A DNA stretch of 61,577 bases, from contig JAICKA010000010.1 of NCBI GenBank assembly GCA_025928185.1, forward strand, positions 1 through 61,577. The letters are read 5' to 3'. Shown piece by piece: positions 8,290-19,493 of this stretch (position 1 is the stretch's first letter; each line of letters starts with the position of its first letter). A model generated the notes under the pieces. It was not told the origin of the DNA. It saw only the letters and a list, made by a program, of their open reading frames with translations, and made no database searches. This stretch comes from Gemmatimonadaceae bacterium (lineage in GTDB: Bacteria > Gemmatimonadota > Gemmatimonadetes > Gemmatimonadales > Gemmatimonadaceae). The position numbers and the translations under genes are program-made.

Positions 8290-9069
8290 ATGCCCTACGA
8301 CACCATCACGTTCGCGCTCACCGATCGGATCGCGACGATCACCGTCAATCGTCCGGACAAACTCAACGCGCTCAACGATCGTGTGATCGCCGAGTTGGGC
8401 GAGGCGATCGATTCGGCGCGCGCGAACCCCGAAGTCGGCGGCGTGCTGCTCACCGGTGCTGGCCGCGCCTTCGTGGCCGGCGCCGACATCGTGGAGCTCG
8501 AGCAGCACGGAGCGGTGTCCGCCAAGGCGCTCGCGCAGCGCGGCCAGGACGTGTTTCGACGATTCGAAACGTCGCCCAAGCCCACTATTGCCGCGGTGAA
8601 CGGGTTCGCGCTGGGTGGCGGCTGCGAGCTGGCGATGGCCTGTCACATTCGCATCGCGTCGGAATCCGCCAAGTTCGGGCAACCCGAAGTCAAGCTCGGA
8701 TTGCTGCCGGGCTACGGCGGTACGCAACGTCTGCCGCGCCTCGTCGGAAAGGGGCGCGCGCTGCAGCTCCTGCTCACCGGCGAGATGATCGATGCCGCGG
8801 AAGCGTATCGCATCGGGCTGGTGAATCGCATCGTGCCCGCGGGCGATCTGCTTTCGGCGGCAACGACGATGCTGCAGTCGATCCTCGCCAACGGTCCGCT
8901 CGCGGTGGCGCACTGCATCGAGGCCGTGAACCGCGGCTACGACGTGACGCTCGATGAGGCACTCGCGCTCGAAGCGACCGCATTCGGCCTGCTCGCCGCG
9001 ACCGCCGACAAGCGCGAGGGAACGCGCGCCTTCGTCGAGAAGCGCGCCGCGAAGTTCAGCGGCGCCTGA
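8290..9069 (+). CDS. Enoyl-CoA hydratase/isomerase family protein
   Basis: 259 residues, full-length crotonase fold. The oxyanion-hole segment AGRAFVAGADI and both catalytic glutamates (GGGCELAMAC and FGQPEVKLG) are present, so it is likely a true enoyl-CoA hydratase acting in beta-oxidation or a related acyl-CoA pathway. It precedes recF by 46 bases on the same strand. The acyl-CoA synthetase at 30 kb could act in the same pathway but is not linked. Confidence 0.9.
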   Translation: MPYDTITFALTDRIATITVNRPDKLNALNDRVIAELGEAIDSARANPEVGGVLLTGAGRAFVAGADIVELEQHGAVSAKALAQRGQDVFRRFETSPKPTIAAVNGFALGGGCELAMACHIRIASESAKFGQPEVKLGLLPGYGGTQRLPRLVGKGRALQLLLTGEMIDAAEAYRIGLVNRIVPAGDLLSAATTMLQSILANGPLAVAHCIEAVNRGYDVTLDEALALEATAFGLLAATADKREGTRAFVEKRAAKFSGA

Positions 9070-9115
9070 GCGCTCGCCGCGCGTGAGCACGACGTGACAG
9101 GCGCGTGAGGATCAC

Positions 9116-10237
9116 GTGAGCGCCGCGCGCGCGCGTCTGACGCGTCTGTCGGTCCGCGACTTTCGAAATCTCGAACACGTCGAGCTCGCGCCGGCGCGCG
9201 AAGGCTTCGTCGTCGTCGGCGAGAATGGTCACGGCAAGACGAACCTGCTGGAGTCGATTCATTACCTCGAGATCCTGCGTTCGGCGCGCGGCGCGCGCGA
9301 TCAGGATCTGGTCCGATTCGGCGCCTCCGGCTTCCACATCGGCGCGTCCGTCGAGACCGATGCGCCGCACGAGATCGGCGTCGGATTCGAGCGCAGCGGC
9401 AAGCGAAAGCGCGCGCGCATCGACGGCGTGGTGCCGGAACGGCTGAGCGACGCGCTCGGCGCGTTGCCATCGGTGATGTTCTCGCCGGCGGACGTCGAGC
9501 TGATCGCCGGAGCGCCGAGCGCGCGGCGGCGATACCTCGACATCATGCTCGCGCTCACCTCGGCTGCCTACCTTCGCGCGTTGCAGGCATACCGCGGCGC
9601 GCTGGTGCGGCGGAACGCGGCGCTGCGCGACGCGGCTCGCGGCGGACGCGACGCCGCGGCGCGCGTTGCCGTGTGGGAGCCCGCGCTGGCCGATCACGGC
9701 GCCGTGCTGATCGCCGAGCGGCGGCGGTGGGTCGGATGCGTCGAGGAACGCTTCGAGGAACGCTGCCGGTCGATCGGCGAAGCCGGACGCGTTCGGCTGC
9801 GCTATTCGAGCACCATGACGCCTGAACAGGATGGCGCGGACGCGTTGCGCACGGTGCTGGCCGACAAGCGCGCACTCGACCTGCGGCGAGGCATGACACA
9901 CGCCGGTCCGCATCGCGACGATCTCGCGATCACGCTCGACGGACGCGATCTGCGCACCTTCGGCTCCGCCGGGCAGCAACGCACCGCGGCGATTGCGCTG
10001 CGCATGCTCGAGGCAGAAACGTTCACGGAGCGTACCGGTCGGGCGCCGCTGTTCCTGCTCGACGACCCATTCGCCGAGCTCGACGCCCGGCGTGCAGCGC
10101 GCATTCTCGAGTTGTTGGCAGGCGCCGGACTCGGCCAGACGATGTTGGCTGTGCCTCGCGAGACGGAAATTCCGGCTGCGCTCACGTCACTCGACCGCCT
10201 GCATATTGCCGGCGGCGCGATCACGAGCGTTCGTTGA
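9116..10237 (+). CDS. recF: DNA replication and repair protein RecF
   Basis: 373 residues from a GTG preceded by GTGAGG. The Walker A motif is GENGHGKTN near residue 40; the C-terminal signature (SAGQQRTAAIALRM) and Walker B (FLLDDPFAELD) are present. RecF loads RecA at gaps with RecO and RecR. It forms a block with dciA and gyrB, as near many replication origins, but dnaA and dnaN are absent and a hydratase lies upstream. Confidence 0.95.
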   Translation: MSAARARLTRLSVRDFRNLEHVELAPAREGFVVVGENGHGKTNLLESIHYLEILRSARGARDQDLVRFGASGFHIGASVETDAPHEIGVGFERSGKRKRARIDGVVPERLSDALGALPSVMFSPADVELIAGAPSARRRYLDIMLALTSAAYLRALQAYRGALVRRNAALRDAARGGRDAAARVAVWEPALADHGAVLIAERRRWVGCVEERFEERCRSIGEAGRVRLRYSSTMTPEQDGADALRTVLADKRALDLRRGMTHAGPHRDDLAITLDGRDLRTFGSAGQQRTAAIALRMLEAETFTERTGRAPLFLLDDPFAELDARRAARILELLAGAGLGQTMLAVPRETEIPAALTSLDRLHIAGGAITSVR

Positions 10238-10239
10238 GC

Positions 10240-10548
10240 ATGACGGAACGGAAGAAAAAACCGGAAGCCATCGGCGATGTGGTCGCCAATTGGCTGGGCT
10301 CGCGCGGCCTGGCTGAACGCGTCGAGCAGGCGACCGTGATACCGGAATGGTCGCGGCTGGTCGGGCCGCAGATCGCCGCGGTGACGAAGCCGCAATCGAT
10401 CACCAGCAATGGAACGCTGTTCGTGAACGTGACGACGAACTCGTGGATGAACGAGCTGTCGCTGCTCGAGCCGGAGTTGCTGCGGTCGTTGAACGTGAAG
10501 GAAGGACGGAAGCCGATTCGGCGTATCCGGTGGGTTCTGGGCGGATGA
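10240..10548 (+). CDS. dciA: DciA family protein (DUF721), helicase-loader type
   Basis: 102 residues from the ATG at 10240, which is 3 bases past the recF stop; a TTG at 10234 overlapping recF is the alternative start. The DUF721 core is clear: IPEWSRLVGPQIAAVTKP, then TLFVNVTTNSWMNELS and a basic end. DciA is the ancestral loader or operator of the replicative helicase DnaB in bacteria lacking DnaC. Its place after recF is typical. Confidence 0.88.
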   Translation: MTERKKKPEAIGDVVANWLGSRGLAERVEQATVIPEWSRLVGPQIAAVTKPQSITSNGTLFVNVTTNSWMNELSLLEPELLRSLNVKEGRKPIRRIRWVLGG

Positions 10549-10593
10549 GCGGTAACTTATTGCCGTTGTTGTATTTGCCGAGCACAGAGAGTG

Positions 10594-10622
10594 TTGCGTT
10601 CACCATGAGCAGGCACTAAATT
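10594..10622 (+). promoter_or_regulatory. Probable gyrB promoter
   Basis: A TTGCGT (-35) at 10594-10599 and TAAATT (-10) at 10617-10622 are separated by 17 bases. Transcription would start near 10630, about 50 bases before the gyrB ATG. Confidence 0.55.
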
Positions 10623-10678
10623 TCGAGTGTTGGCCCGAGCAGTGTTTTCGGGTTTTCTGCGGGCCTCTTTTCGGGTGA

Positions 10679-12631
<1,953 letters not shown>

Positions 12632-12647
12632 CGCGGCATCGCGAGCG

Positions 12648-12694
12648 GAACGCACGACGGGCCCGGGGGACACTCCCGGGCCCGTCGTGCGTTC
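12648..12694 (+). terminator. Perfect 20-bp hairpin after gyrB
   Basis: Arms 12648-12667 and 12675-12694 are perfectly complementary over 20 bp with a 7-base loop, starting 16 bases after the gyrB stop. There is no T-run after it, so it may act as a stabilising 3' hairpin or a terminator without a U-tract. Confidence 0.75.
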
Positions 12695-12713
12695 GGGCGG
12701 CCGTCGCACCGGC

Positions 12714-12733
12714 TGTCCCCCATTCGAGGGACG
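12714..12733. promoter_or_regulatory. Candidate operator dyad, matching the LuxR-gene dyad
   Basis: TGTCCCCCATTCGAGGGACG lies about 130 bases upstream of the HAF lipoprotein gene. It matches 16 of 20 positions of TATCCCCCATTTGGGGGACA at 15589-15608, and all four differences are transitions. Shared dyad symmetry suggests a binding site for the same regulator. Confidence 0.5.
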
Positions 12734-12859
12734 GCGGGCGCATTTCGGAAATCCTATTCTCCGCCACTCGAAATCCGGCGGCGGTGACTGTTCACATCGC
12801 GCGCCGGCGACTGCGCGGCGCGACGATCGCGCTGCGGCATCAACTCAACCGGAGCGATC

Positions 12860-14653
12860 GTGCACGAATCTCTGAAGACTCTCGCCCTCGCCGCCGCGCT
12901 TTGCGCTCTCGCGGCGTGCGAGGAACCAGCGCGGCTGACGTCGGCGCCGCCTCCACCGTCGCAATCGCCGGCAGTCCGGGACCTCGGGCTCGGCGGCACC
13001 ACGTATCTCGGCACGCTCGGCGGGCGCCAGATGGTGGTTGCCTCGATCAACAACAATGACGTCGCCCTCGGTTACGCTGATGATCCGAACGGCAACTGGT
13101 CGGCCTGGACGTCGACCGACGGCGCGCCGATGGTCGCTGGCCCGTCTTATCTCCAGGGGATCGGATTGGCTGACGTATACGCGATCAACGACGCCGGCGA
13201 TATCGTTGGCTTGAGATACCGTTTGGGAGCGCCGGCCAGCGCGTTCATCGCCCATCATGACGGCACGATCATCGATGTTCCGGCTCCGTCCGCCCCCACG
13301 GATCCCCTGGACGTCGGGAGCCAGGCATTCGCAATCAATTCTCGAGGTGACGTCGCCGGGGCTTATGTCGACGCCGCTGGTACCATGCACGCGGCCCTGT
13401 GGCGAAACGGAACGACGCTCGAGGAGCTCGGCGCGTTGCCCGGCATGGCCTGTGAGGCGCGCGGAATCAACGATGCGGACGAGGTAGTCGGGACCTGTAC
13501 GTCCGAACCCGACGGCGACGAGCAGCGGCCATTCTACTGGAGCGAAGCGACCGGGATGAAGGACCTGGGGCTGCTCGGTGCGGCAGTCGACATCAACAAT
13601 GCCGGCGTCGTGACAGGGTACGCCGTCTACGACTCGCGCAACGAGTCAGAGACGTTCCTGTGGACGCGAGCCGACGGCACGACGATGGTGGCGCCGCCGA
13701 CCGGCTACGATCAGATGCTGCCCGAAGCAATCAACGACAACGGTCTGTTCGTCGGCTGGTGTCTGACGAGTGCCGGTGCGGGACGCGCGTGCGCTGGATC
13801 CGCTGACGCGGGGACGTGGATCGTGAGCGACTTCGGTGAACAAGCCAGCAACATTCTTTCCGTCAATAACGCCGGTGTTGGCCTTGGTTTCATCCGCATG
13901 CCGGACGCGCCGGCACGTGCCGTCGAATGGCACCTGGTGCCACCGGGTACGACCGACGCAACGTCGCCGGTGATCACACCAACAATCACAGGCATGCTTG
14001 GTCTCGGCGGCTGGTACACGTCGAACGTCTCGCTCAGCTGGGCCGAGTCCGATCCCGAATCCGGCGTTTCGAGCACGAGCGGCTGCGACAACGTGGTGGT
14101 CGATCAGGACACGCCGAGCACGACGTTCACCTGCTCGGCGACGAACGGCGCAGGCCTCACCGGCCAGGGAACGGCGAACATCATGCGCGACGCCACGGCG
14201 CCGACGATCACGTTCACGGGCAATGCCGGGACGTACACGGTGGATCAACACATCTCGATCACATGCGCGGCGAGCGATGCAACGTCGGGGCTCGCGAACA
14301 GCACCTGCGAGGATGTGTCGGCGGACGCGTATACGCTCGCACTGGGCACGAACACCATCTCCGCCACGGCGAGCGACGTCGCCGGCAATGTCGCGCGCGC
14401 GACCACGAGCTTCGACGTGCAAGTGACCTTTGCCAGCCTCGCCGCGCTGACGGACCAGTGGGTATCGAACGCGGGCGTCGCCAGTGCGCTCGATGCGAAG
14501 TTGAGCGCCGCGGCGGCAGCGGCGGCATCAGGCAACCAGCACGCGGCAGCCGGTGAACTCGGCGCGTACGTGCATCAGCTCGAGGCGTTGACGGGCAAGA
14601 AGATCGACGCGGACAAAGCGGCGATTCTCGAGCGGTTGGTCGCGGCGCTCTAA
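12860..14653 (+). CDS. HAF-repeat lipoprotein
   Basis: 597 residues from a GTG with GGAG 5 bases upstream. It has a lipoprotein signal with lipobox LAAC (Cys20). Residues about 40-350 contain repeated HAF-type units (DLGLGGTTYLGTLGG, INNNDVALGY, INDAGDIVGL, DINNAGVVTGY), which form a beta-propeller-like extracellular array in known proteins. Two Ig-like, paired-cysteine segments follow (around 370-520), then a helical Ala-rich end (ALTDQWVSNAGVASALD onward). Likely anchored at the outer surface or in the periplasm; ligand unknown. A dyad like that at the LuxR gene lies upstream. Confidence 0.85.
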   Translation: MHESLKTLALAAALCALAACEEPARLTSAPPPPSQSPAVRDLGLGGTTYLGTLGGRQMVVASINNNDVALGYADDPNGNWSAWTSTDGAPMVAGPSYLQGIGLADVYAINDAGDIVGLRYRLGAPASAFIAHHDGTIIDVPAPSAPTDPLDVGSQAFAINSRGDVAGAYVDAAGTMHAALWRNGTTLEELGALPGMACEARGINDADEVVGTCTSEPDGDEQRPFYWSEATGMKDLGLLGAAVDINNAGVVTGYAVYDSRNESETFLWTRADGTTMVAPPTGYDQMLPEAINDNGLFVGWCLTSAGAGRACAGSADAGTWIVSDFGEQASNILSVNNAGVGLGFIRMPDAPARAVEWHLVPPGTTDATSPVITPTITGMLGLGGWYTSNVSLSWAESDPESGVSSTSGCDNVVVDQDTPSTTFTCSATNGAGLTGQGTANIMRDATAPTITFTGNAGTYTVDQHISITCAASDATSGLANSTCEDVSADAYTLALGTNTISATASDVAGNVARATTSFDVQVTFASLAALTDQWVSNAGVASALDAKLSAAAAAAASGNQHAAAGELGAYVHQLEALTGKKIDADKAAILERLVAAL

Positions 14654-14678
14654 GATCGATCGCACGCGAGTTGAAAGG

Positions 14679-14713
14679 AGAACGGGCAGCGGTGATTCAC
14701 CGCTGCCCGTTCT
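14679..14713. terminator. Bidirectional terminator hairpin
   Basis: Arms 14679-14695 and 14697-14713 are perfectly complementary over 17 bases; in practice the innermost pairs open to make the loop. It lies between the convergent HAF lipoprotein and DUF5602 lipoprotein genes and can serve both. Confidence 0.75.
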
Positions 14714-14732
14714 GCAGCATTCCGTTCCCGGG

Positions 14733-15500
14733 TTATCGATCCGTCAACGAATCGAGCGACACGCGCACCAGCCCCTTCGCCGCATCCGCTTTCACACTGT
14801 ACCACATCGGATATCTGCCAGGTTTCTGAAAGGCGTCCGGCTGCTTCACCGGCGACGTCACGTCCGGCGAGCTGGCGAGAAAAGTCTGCGTCACCATCGG
14901 TTCGACGAACGCCATCGTCCCCTTCGTGAAGCCGTAGATGAAGGTGTGGTCGAACGTCTGTCCGGTGAACTCCGCCGAGAGCGTGTCCACCCAGTGCACG
15001 CCCATGTTCGGAACCGACTCGACGCCGCTCATGTAGTCCTTTGGCACGTACTGCGCGGGAACCGTCACCGTGTCCGCACCTGGCGTGATGGCCGCCTGCA
15101 CGGCCGGGGTGATCATGTAGAAGTGAAAATCGAAGTGCGGCAGCATGTACGGCGCCGGCGGATGACCTTGCGCGTTCCAGTTGATCATCACGTGATCGAA
15201 TGGCGGCACCGACACACCCACGGGCAGCGGCAGCGTCCACTCCGCGTCGCTCGTCGGCAGACCTTGCAGCGCCGAATTCGACAGCGCGACCCCGAGCGAG
15301 GTCGCCGTGCCGTTGGTCGTCATCACGTAGGCCATCGCCGTTCCGTTGCCGACCTGGATCGGTATGCCGTCGAGCTCGTGCGGAGGCGTGGGGCCCGTGT
15401 CGGAGCCGCACGCGGCGAGCAGAATGAGCGCGCCCAGCGCCAACGGCGTGAGCAGACCAGAACGGCCCCGAGCGAGCGAGGCCGATGCAGCGACCAACAT
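14733..15500 (-). CDS. DUF5602-type lipoprotein
   Basis: 255 residues with a strong GGAGG 5 bases before the ATG. The signal ends in lipobox LLAAC (Cys31). The mature part resembles DUF5602 (TTHB210-like) secreted proteins: WNAQGHPPAPYMLPHFDFHF is a His/Pro-rich centre, followed by GVHWVDTLSAEF and FIYGF. The clustered His residues could bind metal, but no function is established. It is divergent from the LuxR-type regulator across a 122-base gap. Confidence 0.8.
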   Translation of the reverse strand: MLVAASASLARGRSGLLTPLALGALILLAACGSDTGPTPPHELDGIPIQVGNGTAMAYVMTTNGTATSLGVALSNSALQGLPTSDAEWTLPLPVGVSVPPFDHVMINWNAQGHPPAPYMLPHFDFHFYMITPAVQAAITPGADTVTVPAQYVPKDYMSGVESVPNMGVHWVDTLSAEFTGQTFDHTFIYGFTKGTMAFVEPMVTQTFLASSPDVTSPVKQPDAFQKPGRYPMWYSVKADAAKGLVRVSLDSLTDR

Positions 15501-15586
15501 ACGATCCTCCGATGATCATGATCGGTAATGCGCCGGCGCGGGCGTGCGCGGACGCTGGAGGAGGATCGGACTTGACGAAACTCTGT

Positions 15587-15610
15587 ACTATCCCCCATTT
15601 GGGGGACAGT
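15587..15610. promoter_or_regulatory. Dyad operator candidate upstream of LuxR-type gene
   Basis: Arms 15587-15597 and 15600-15610 pair at 10 of 11 positions around a TT centre (ACTATCCCCCA / TGGGGGACAGT). It ends 12 bases before the regulator ATG and lies just downstream of a TTGACG at 15572-15577, where a -10 box would be expected. This suggests autoregulation. Confidence 0.55.
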
Positions 15611-15622
15611 ATTGGAGCGCAT

Positions 15623-16693
15623 ATGGTGACGGAAACCGTTTATCGCAGTGTGAAGCGCCTGTGTTACGCGGGGCTGGACTCGATCTCGCTGAGGACACAG
15701 GCCATGGCGCGCATTGGCCGCGCCCTCGACTACGACTCGCATGCGTTCGGCACGACCGATCCCGACACCGGTCTGCTGAATCACTTCGTCGCGCGCGACA
15801 TGCCGGCGCCGCTGGCGCTCGCGTACGTGGACCGCATCTACCCGTGGTCGTCGGCACGGTACACGATCGACGCCGCACGCCGCGGAACGCCGGTGTTCCC
15901 CGCGGGCGCTGAGACGCCGGAGCTCGCGGATTTCCAGCGCGCCAACGGTCTGCGACACGGAATCGACGTCGTCTTCGCGACCGGCGATCGCCTCTGGGGC
16001 AAGTGGTGTCTGCTCCGCGAGCAACGAGGCGCGGAGGACATCGCCGCCGACGCAGGGCTGCTCCGCCGGCTGGCGCCGCACTTGAGCCGCGGCCTGCAGC
16101 AGGCGGCGCTCGTGGATGCCGCGAAGGGGGACGGTTGTCAGGATTTGGCGGCGGCGGGCGTCGTCGTGCTCGATCACGCCGGACGTCCGGCGCTGCGGAG
16201 CGCATCCGCCACGACGATGCTGGCCGACATCGCCGACATCGGCGTCGAGTTCGACGGCGGAATTCCGGTGGCGGTGCTCGCGATCGCCCTGCGCGTGCAG
16301 CGTGCCGCCCGCGAAGCCCCGGATGGCGTGGCGGTGACGGAGACGAATCGGGTGCGCGGCCGCTCGGGCCGATGGTACGTGGTGCAGGCGAATCTCGCCG
16401 AGCCGGACGCATCGGGCCGCTCGTCGACCGTGGTCGTGCTGCGGCCGCTCGCGCCGCGAGAGATGGCCCCGATGTTGTCGTCGTTGTACGGACTTTCGCC
16501 GCGCGAGCGCGAAATCGTGGCGGCGGTGGTGCGCGGCGATACCACGAAGGAAATCGCCGCGCGCCTCGCCATCGCGCCGGCCACCGTGAAGGAGCACCTC
16601 GACCGCGCGTGCGCCAAGACCGGCGCGCGTGGCCGGCGAGCGCTCATCGCGCGGCTATTTAGAGATGTCTACCAACCTGCGCTGATGGCCTGA
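15623..16693 (+). CDS. LuxR-type transcriptional regulator
   Basis: 356 residues from the ATG at 15623, with GGAG 6 bases upstream; longer open frame to 15485 would run through the dyad and is not favoured. The C-terminus is a LuxR/GerE helix-turn-helix (LSPREREIVAAVVRGDTTKE, then IAARLAIAPATVKEHLDRA). The first 280 residues are a sensor region without a recognised autoinducer domain; a PAS-like segment around 190-280 is possible. It sits between two lipoprotein genes it may control, given the shared dyads. Confidence 0.82.
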   Translation: MVTETVYRSVKRLCYAGLDSISLRTQAMARIGRALDYDSHAFGTTDPDTGLLNHFVARDMPAPLALAYVDRIYPWSSARYTIDAARRGTPVFPAGAETPELADFQRANGLRHGIDVVFATGDRLWGKWCLLREQRGAEDIAADAGLLRRLAPHLSRGLQQAALVDAAKGDGCQDLAAAGVVVLDHAGRPALRSASATTMLADIADIGVEFDGGIPVAVLAIALRVQRAAREAPDGVAVTETNRVRGRSGRWYVVQANLAEPDASGRSSTVVVLRPLAPREMAPMLSSLYGLSPREREIVAAVVRGDTTKEIAARLAIAPATVKEHLDRACAKTGARGRRALIARLFRDVYQPALMA

Positions 16694-16700
16694 GCTTCGA

Positions 16701-16722
16701 GCCGCGGGCGTCAGCCCGCGGC
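16701..16722. terminator. Terminator hairpin between convergent genes
   Basis: GCCGCGGGC (16701-16709) and GCCCGCGGC (16714-16722) form a perfect 9-bp stem with a GTCA loop. It starts 7 bases after the LuxR-type stop and includes the stop codon of the opposing membrane-protein gene. No T-run on either side. Confidence 0.55.
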
Positions 16723-17283
16723 CGTCTCGCCGGAAACCGCGGTGCCGCGCGACCGCGTGAGGCTGTACGCCACGCCGATCGCCATGCCGGCCACCAGCGT
16801 GCCGAGCGAATCGGTCAGGGCCGGCTTGAGCGTCATGACCACGACGACGCTCATCGCCAGGCCTGTGTTCGCCCAAGAGAGGGTGGAAATGAGCGGGTCG
16901 TGGGCCGGCGGCGCGGCCGCCGCGCCTCCCGGCTGCGACGCGAGCTGCTTCAGCTCGAGCCCGGCGCGCCGGGCCCGCGTGCCGATATAGCCGCCCACGC
17001 CGAGCAACAACACGCACGCGACGATGCCGGCGTCGATCCAGCCCGTGCTCCAGCTCCAGCCGCCGCCCGCGGTCACCATGTAGCTGCCGCTCGCAAACAG
17101 CAGGACGATGATGATCGGAAAGAATCTCGCCGCAGAGCCGGAGATCCGGTGCCACGGCACTGCCTCGCCGATCGTAGCCGCGCGCGAACCACGCGACTCG
17201 GCGAGATGTACGATCGCCGATACGGAACCGGCGGCGACGAGGGTGAGCAGGTGAATGACCAGCGCGACGTGATAACCGTCCAT
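16711..17283 (-). CDS. DUF2269-like integral membrane protein
   Basis: 190 residues from the ATG at 17283, preceded by GGAGG. Four to five hydrophobic helices are visible (about 5-25, 50-70, 82-100, 140-160, 164-180). The N-terminus (YHVALVIHLLTLVAAGSVSA) resembles small membrane proteins of the DUF2269 type. No catalytic motif. It lies 89 bases downstream of the M3 peptidase gene on the same strand. Confidence 0.65.
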   Translation of the reverse strand: MDGYHVALVIHLLTLVAAGSVSAIVHLAESRGSRAATIGEAVPWHRISGSAARFFPIIIVLLFASGSYMVTAGGGWSWSTGWIDAGIVACVLLLGVGGYIGTRARRAGLELKQLASQPGGAAAAPPAHDPLISTLSWANTGLAMSVVVVMTLKPALTDSLGTLVAGMAIGVAYSLTRSRGTAVSGETAAG

Positions 17284-17372
17284 CGCGATCCTCCAGGGTT
17301 CAGGCTTGGTGGGGGCGAGCGGCGCGCCGCATGTGGCGGCCGCGCGCTCAACCTGAGGCCTGGCGCCACGAT

Positions 17373-19493
17373 TCACAAGATCGGGGCGCTCACCAATCCA
17401 CGTTCGGCGAGCAGCGGCTCGGGCCGCGGGTCGCGTCCGCGGAACTCGCGATAGAGCACCGCGCCATCCTCCGTCGCGCCGCGAGACAGAATCATTTCGC
17501 GAAGCCGTTGTCCATTGGCCCGCGTGAGGCCGCCGTTTTCGGTGAACCAGGCGTACGCGTCGTGATCGAGCACTTCCGCCCACAGGTAGGCGTAATAGCT
17601 CGCGTTGTACCCGCCCTCCCAGATGTGGGCGAAGTACGTCGACCAGTATCGCGGCGGCACTTCGCGCATCGCAATCGCGTGCCGCTCCAATGCGGACGTC
17701 TCGAACTCGCGAACCGCCTGCTGCGGTGCGCCCGCCGGAAGCGTGTGCCATGCCATGTCGAGCACGGCCGCCGAGATGTACTCGGTCAGTGCGAAGCCCT
17801 GATTGAACGTGCGCGCCGCGCGAATGCGGTCCGCCAGCGCGCGCGGCATCGGCTCGCCGGTGGCATGGTGGCGCGCATAGTTGGAGAACACCTGAGGCTC
17901 GAGGGCCCAGTGCTCGTTGAACTGCGAGGGAAACTCGACGAAATCGCGCGGCACGTTCGTACCGGAGAGCATCGGGAACTCGACGTCGGAGAACATCCCA
18001 TGCAGCGCGTGGCCGAATTCGTGGAACATCATCGTCACGTCGTCGAAGCCGAGCAGCGCCGGCTGGCCCGCCGCCGGCCTGGTGAGATTGGCGACGTTGA
18101 CGATCACGGGACGTGATCCGAGCAGCCGCGACTGGTCGACGAGATTATCCATCCACGCGCCGCCATTCTTGTTGTCGCGCTTGAAATAATCGCACATGAA
18201 CAGCGCGAGCGGCTCGCCGGTCGACTCGAGCACCTCGAAGACGCGTACGTCGGAATGGTAGACGGGAATGTCGCTCCGCTCGACGAACGTGATGCCGAAC
18301 AGCTCGTGCGCGGCGAAGAACACGCCGTCGCGCAGCACGCGCTCCAGCTCGAAGTACGGCTTGATCTCCGCCTCGTCGAGGTCGTACTCGGCGCGGCGCA
18401 CCTGTTCGGCATAGAAGTGCCAATCCCACGGCTCGAGCGGCACGTCGCCGAGCTCGCGCTGCATCACGGCGCGCATCTGCGCCGCTTCAGCACGGGCCTT
18501 GTCGCTCGCCGGACCGGCAACGTCGTCGAGCAGCCGAATGGCGGCGGCAGGCGTCTTCGCCATCTGATCGTCCAGCGCGTACGCGGCCGCACTGGGATAG
18601 CCGAGCAGCGCGGAGTGTTCGGCGCGAAGCTGGGCAAGCCGCTGGATCACGGCGCGCGTGTCGTTCGCGTCGTCGTGCATCGCCCGATTCACCGAAGCGC
18701 CGAACAGCCGCTGGCGCACGTCGCGCCGCCGCAACGACTCCTGCGCCGGCTGCTGCGTCGTGTTGTGCAGTGCGATCACCCAGCCAGCGCTTCCCCGCTC
18801 CGCCGCCGTTTCCGCCGCCGCGGCAATATCCGACTCGCTCAGGCCGTCGAGCTCCGAACGATCCTGAATCACGAGCGCGCCGGCCTTCGTCGCGGCAAGC
18901 AGCCGGGTCTGGAACTCGTTGCTCAGCGTCGACTCCTCCTGATTGAGCGCGCGCAATCTCGATTTGTCGGCGTCGGACAGGTGCGCGCCGGCACGCACGA
19001 AATCGAGATGGTAGCGCTCGACGAGCCGCCGCTGCTCCGGCCCGAGCGCGAGCAGCTCCCGCCGGTCGTAGAGATCGCGCACGCGCCCGAACAGCCGATC
19101 ATTGAGCAGAATGGCATCGCTGTGCGCCGCGAGCCGCGGCGCGAGCTCGCGCTGCACCGCCTGCAACGTGTCGTTGGTATTGGCGCCAGTCACGGCGCCG
19201 AACGCCTTGAGCGCGCGCGTGAGGAGCTGGCCCGAGCGCTCGAGCGCCACGAGCGTGTTCTCGAACGTCGGCGCGCTGGGCTGATCCGCGATCTGCCCGA
19301 CCTCGGTCAGGTGTTGGCGCATGCCGGCTTCGATGGCCGGCAGATAATCCTCATCGCGAATGCGGTCGAACGGCGGCGTCTCGAACGGCAGCGCGCTGGG
19401 TTCGAAAAACGGATTGTCCGGTGAGAGGCCGGCGTCAACCGCGCTCTCGTGCGTCGTGGCCGCCACGTCAGATCTCGCGCGGCTCGTCTCCAT
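17373..19493 (-). CDS. M3 family metallopeptidase (oligopeptidase A / Dcp type)
   Basis: 706 residues, the usual length of the cytosolic M3 oligopeptidases. The zinc motif HEFGHALHG is at 491-499, and downstream YNASYYAYLWAEVLDHDAY matches the family substrate-binding region. No signal peptide is seen, so it probably degrades short peptides in the cytoplasm. It overlaps the small membrane-protein gene before it by 26 bases. It could process peptides imported by the transporters at 54-61 kb, though they are not linked. Confidence 0.93.
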   Translation of the reverse strand: METSRARSDVAATTHESAVDAGLSPDNPFFEPSALPFETPPFDRIRDEDYLPAIEAGMRQHLTEVGQIADQPSAPTFENTLVALERSGQLLTRALKAFGAVTGANTNDTLQAVQRELAPRLAAHSDAILLNDRLFGRVRDLYDRRELLALGPEQRRLVERYHLDFVRAGAHLSDADKSRLRALNQEESTLSNEFQTRLLAATKAGALVIQDRSELDGLSESDIAAAAETAAERGSAGWVIALHNTTQQPAQESLRRRDVRQRLFGASVNRAMHDDANDTRAVIQRLAQLRAEHSALLGYPSAAAYALDDQMAKTPAAAIRLLDDVAGPASDKARAEAAQMRAVMQRELGDVPLEPWDWHFYAEQVRRAEYDLDEAEIKPYFELERVLRDGVFFAAHELFGITFVERSDIPVYHSDVRVFEVLESTGEPLALFMCDYFKRDNKNGGAWMDNLVDQSRLLGSRPVIVNVANLTRPAAGQPALLGFDDVTMMFHEFGHALHGMFSDVEFPMLSGTNVPRDFVEFPSQFNEHWALEPQVFSNYARHHATGEPMPRALADRIRAARTFNQGFALTEYISAAVLDMAWHTLPAGAPQQAVREFETSALERHAIAMREVPPRYWSTYFAHIWEGGYNASYYAYLWAEVLDHDAYAWFTENGGLTRANGQRLREMILSRGATEDGAVLYREFRGRDPRPEPLLAERGLVSAPIL

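Noticed and set aside
15485-15622. Longer N-terminus for the LuxR-type regulator
   Set aside because: It would run through the dyad and promoter region; the ATG at 15623 has a good ribosome site.
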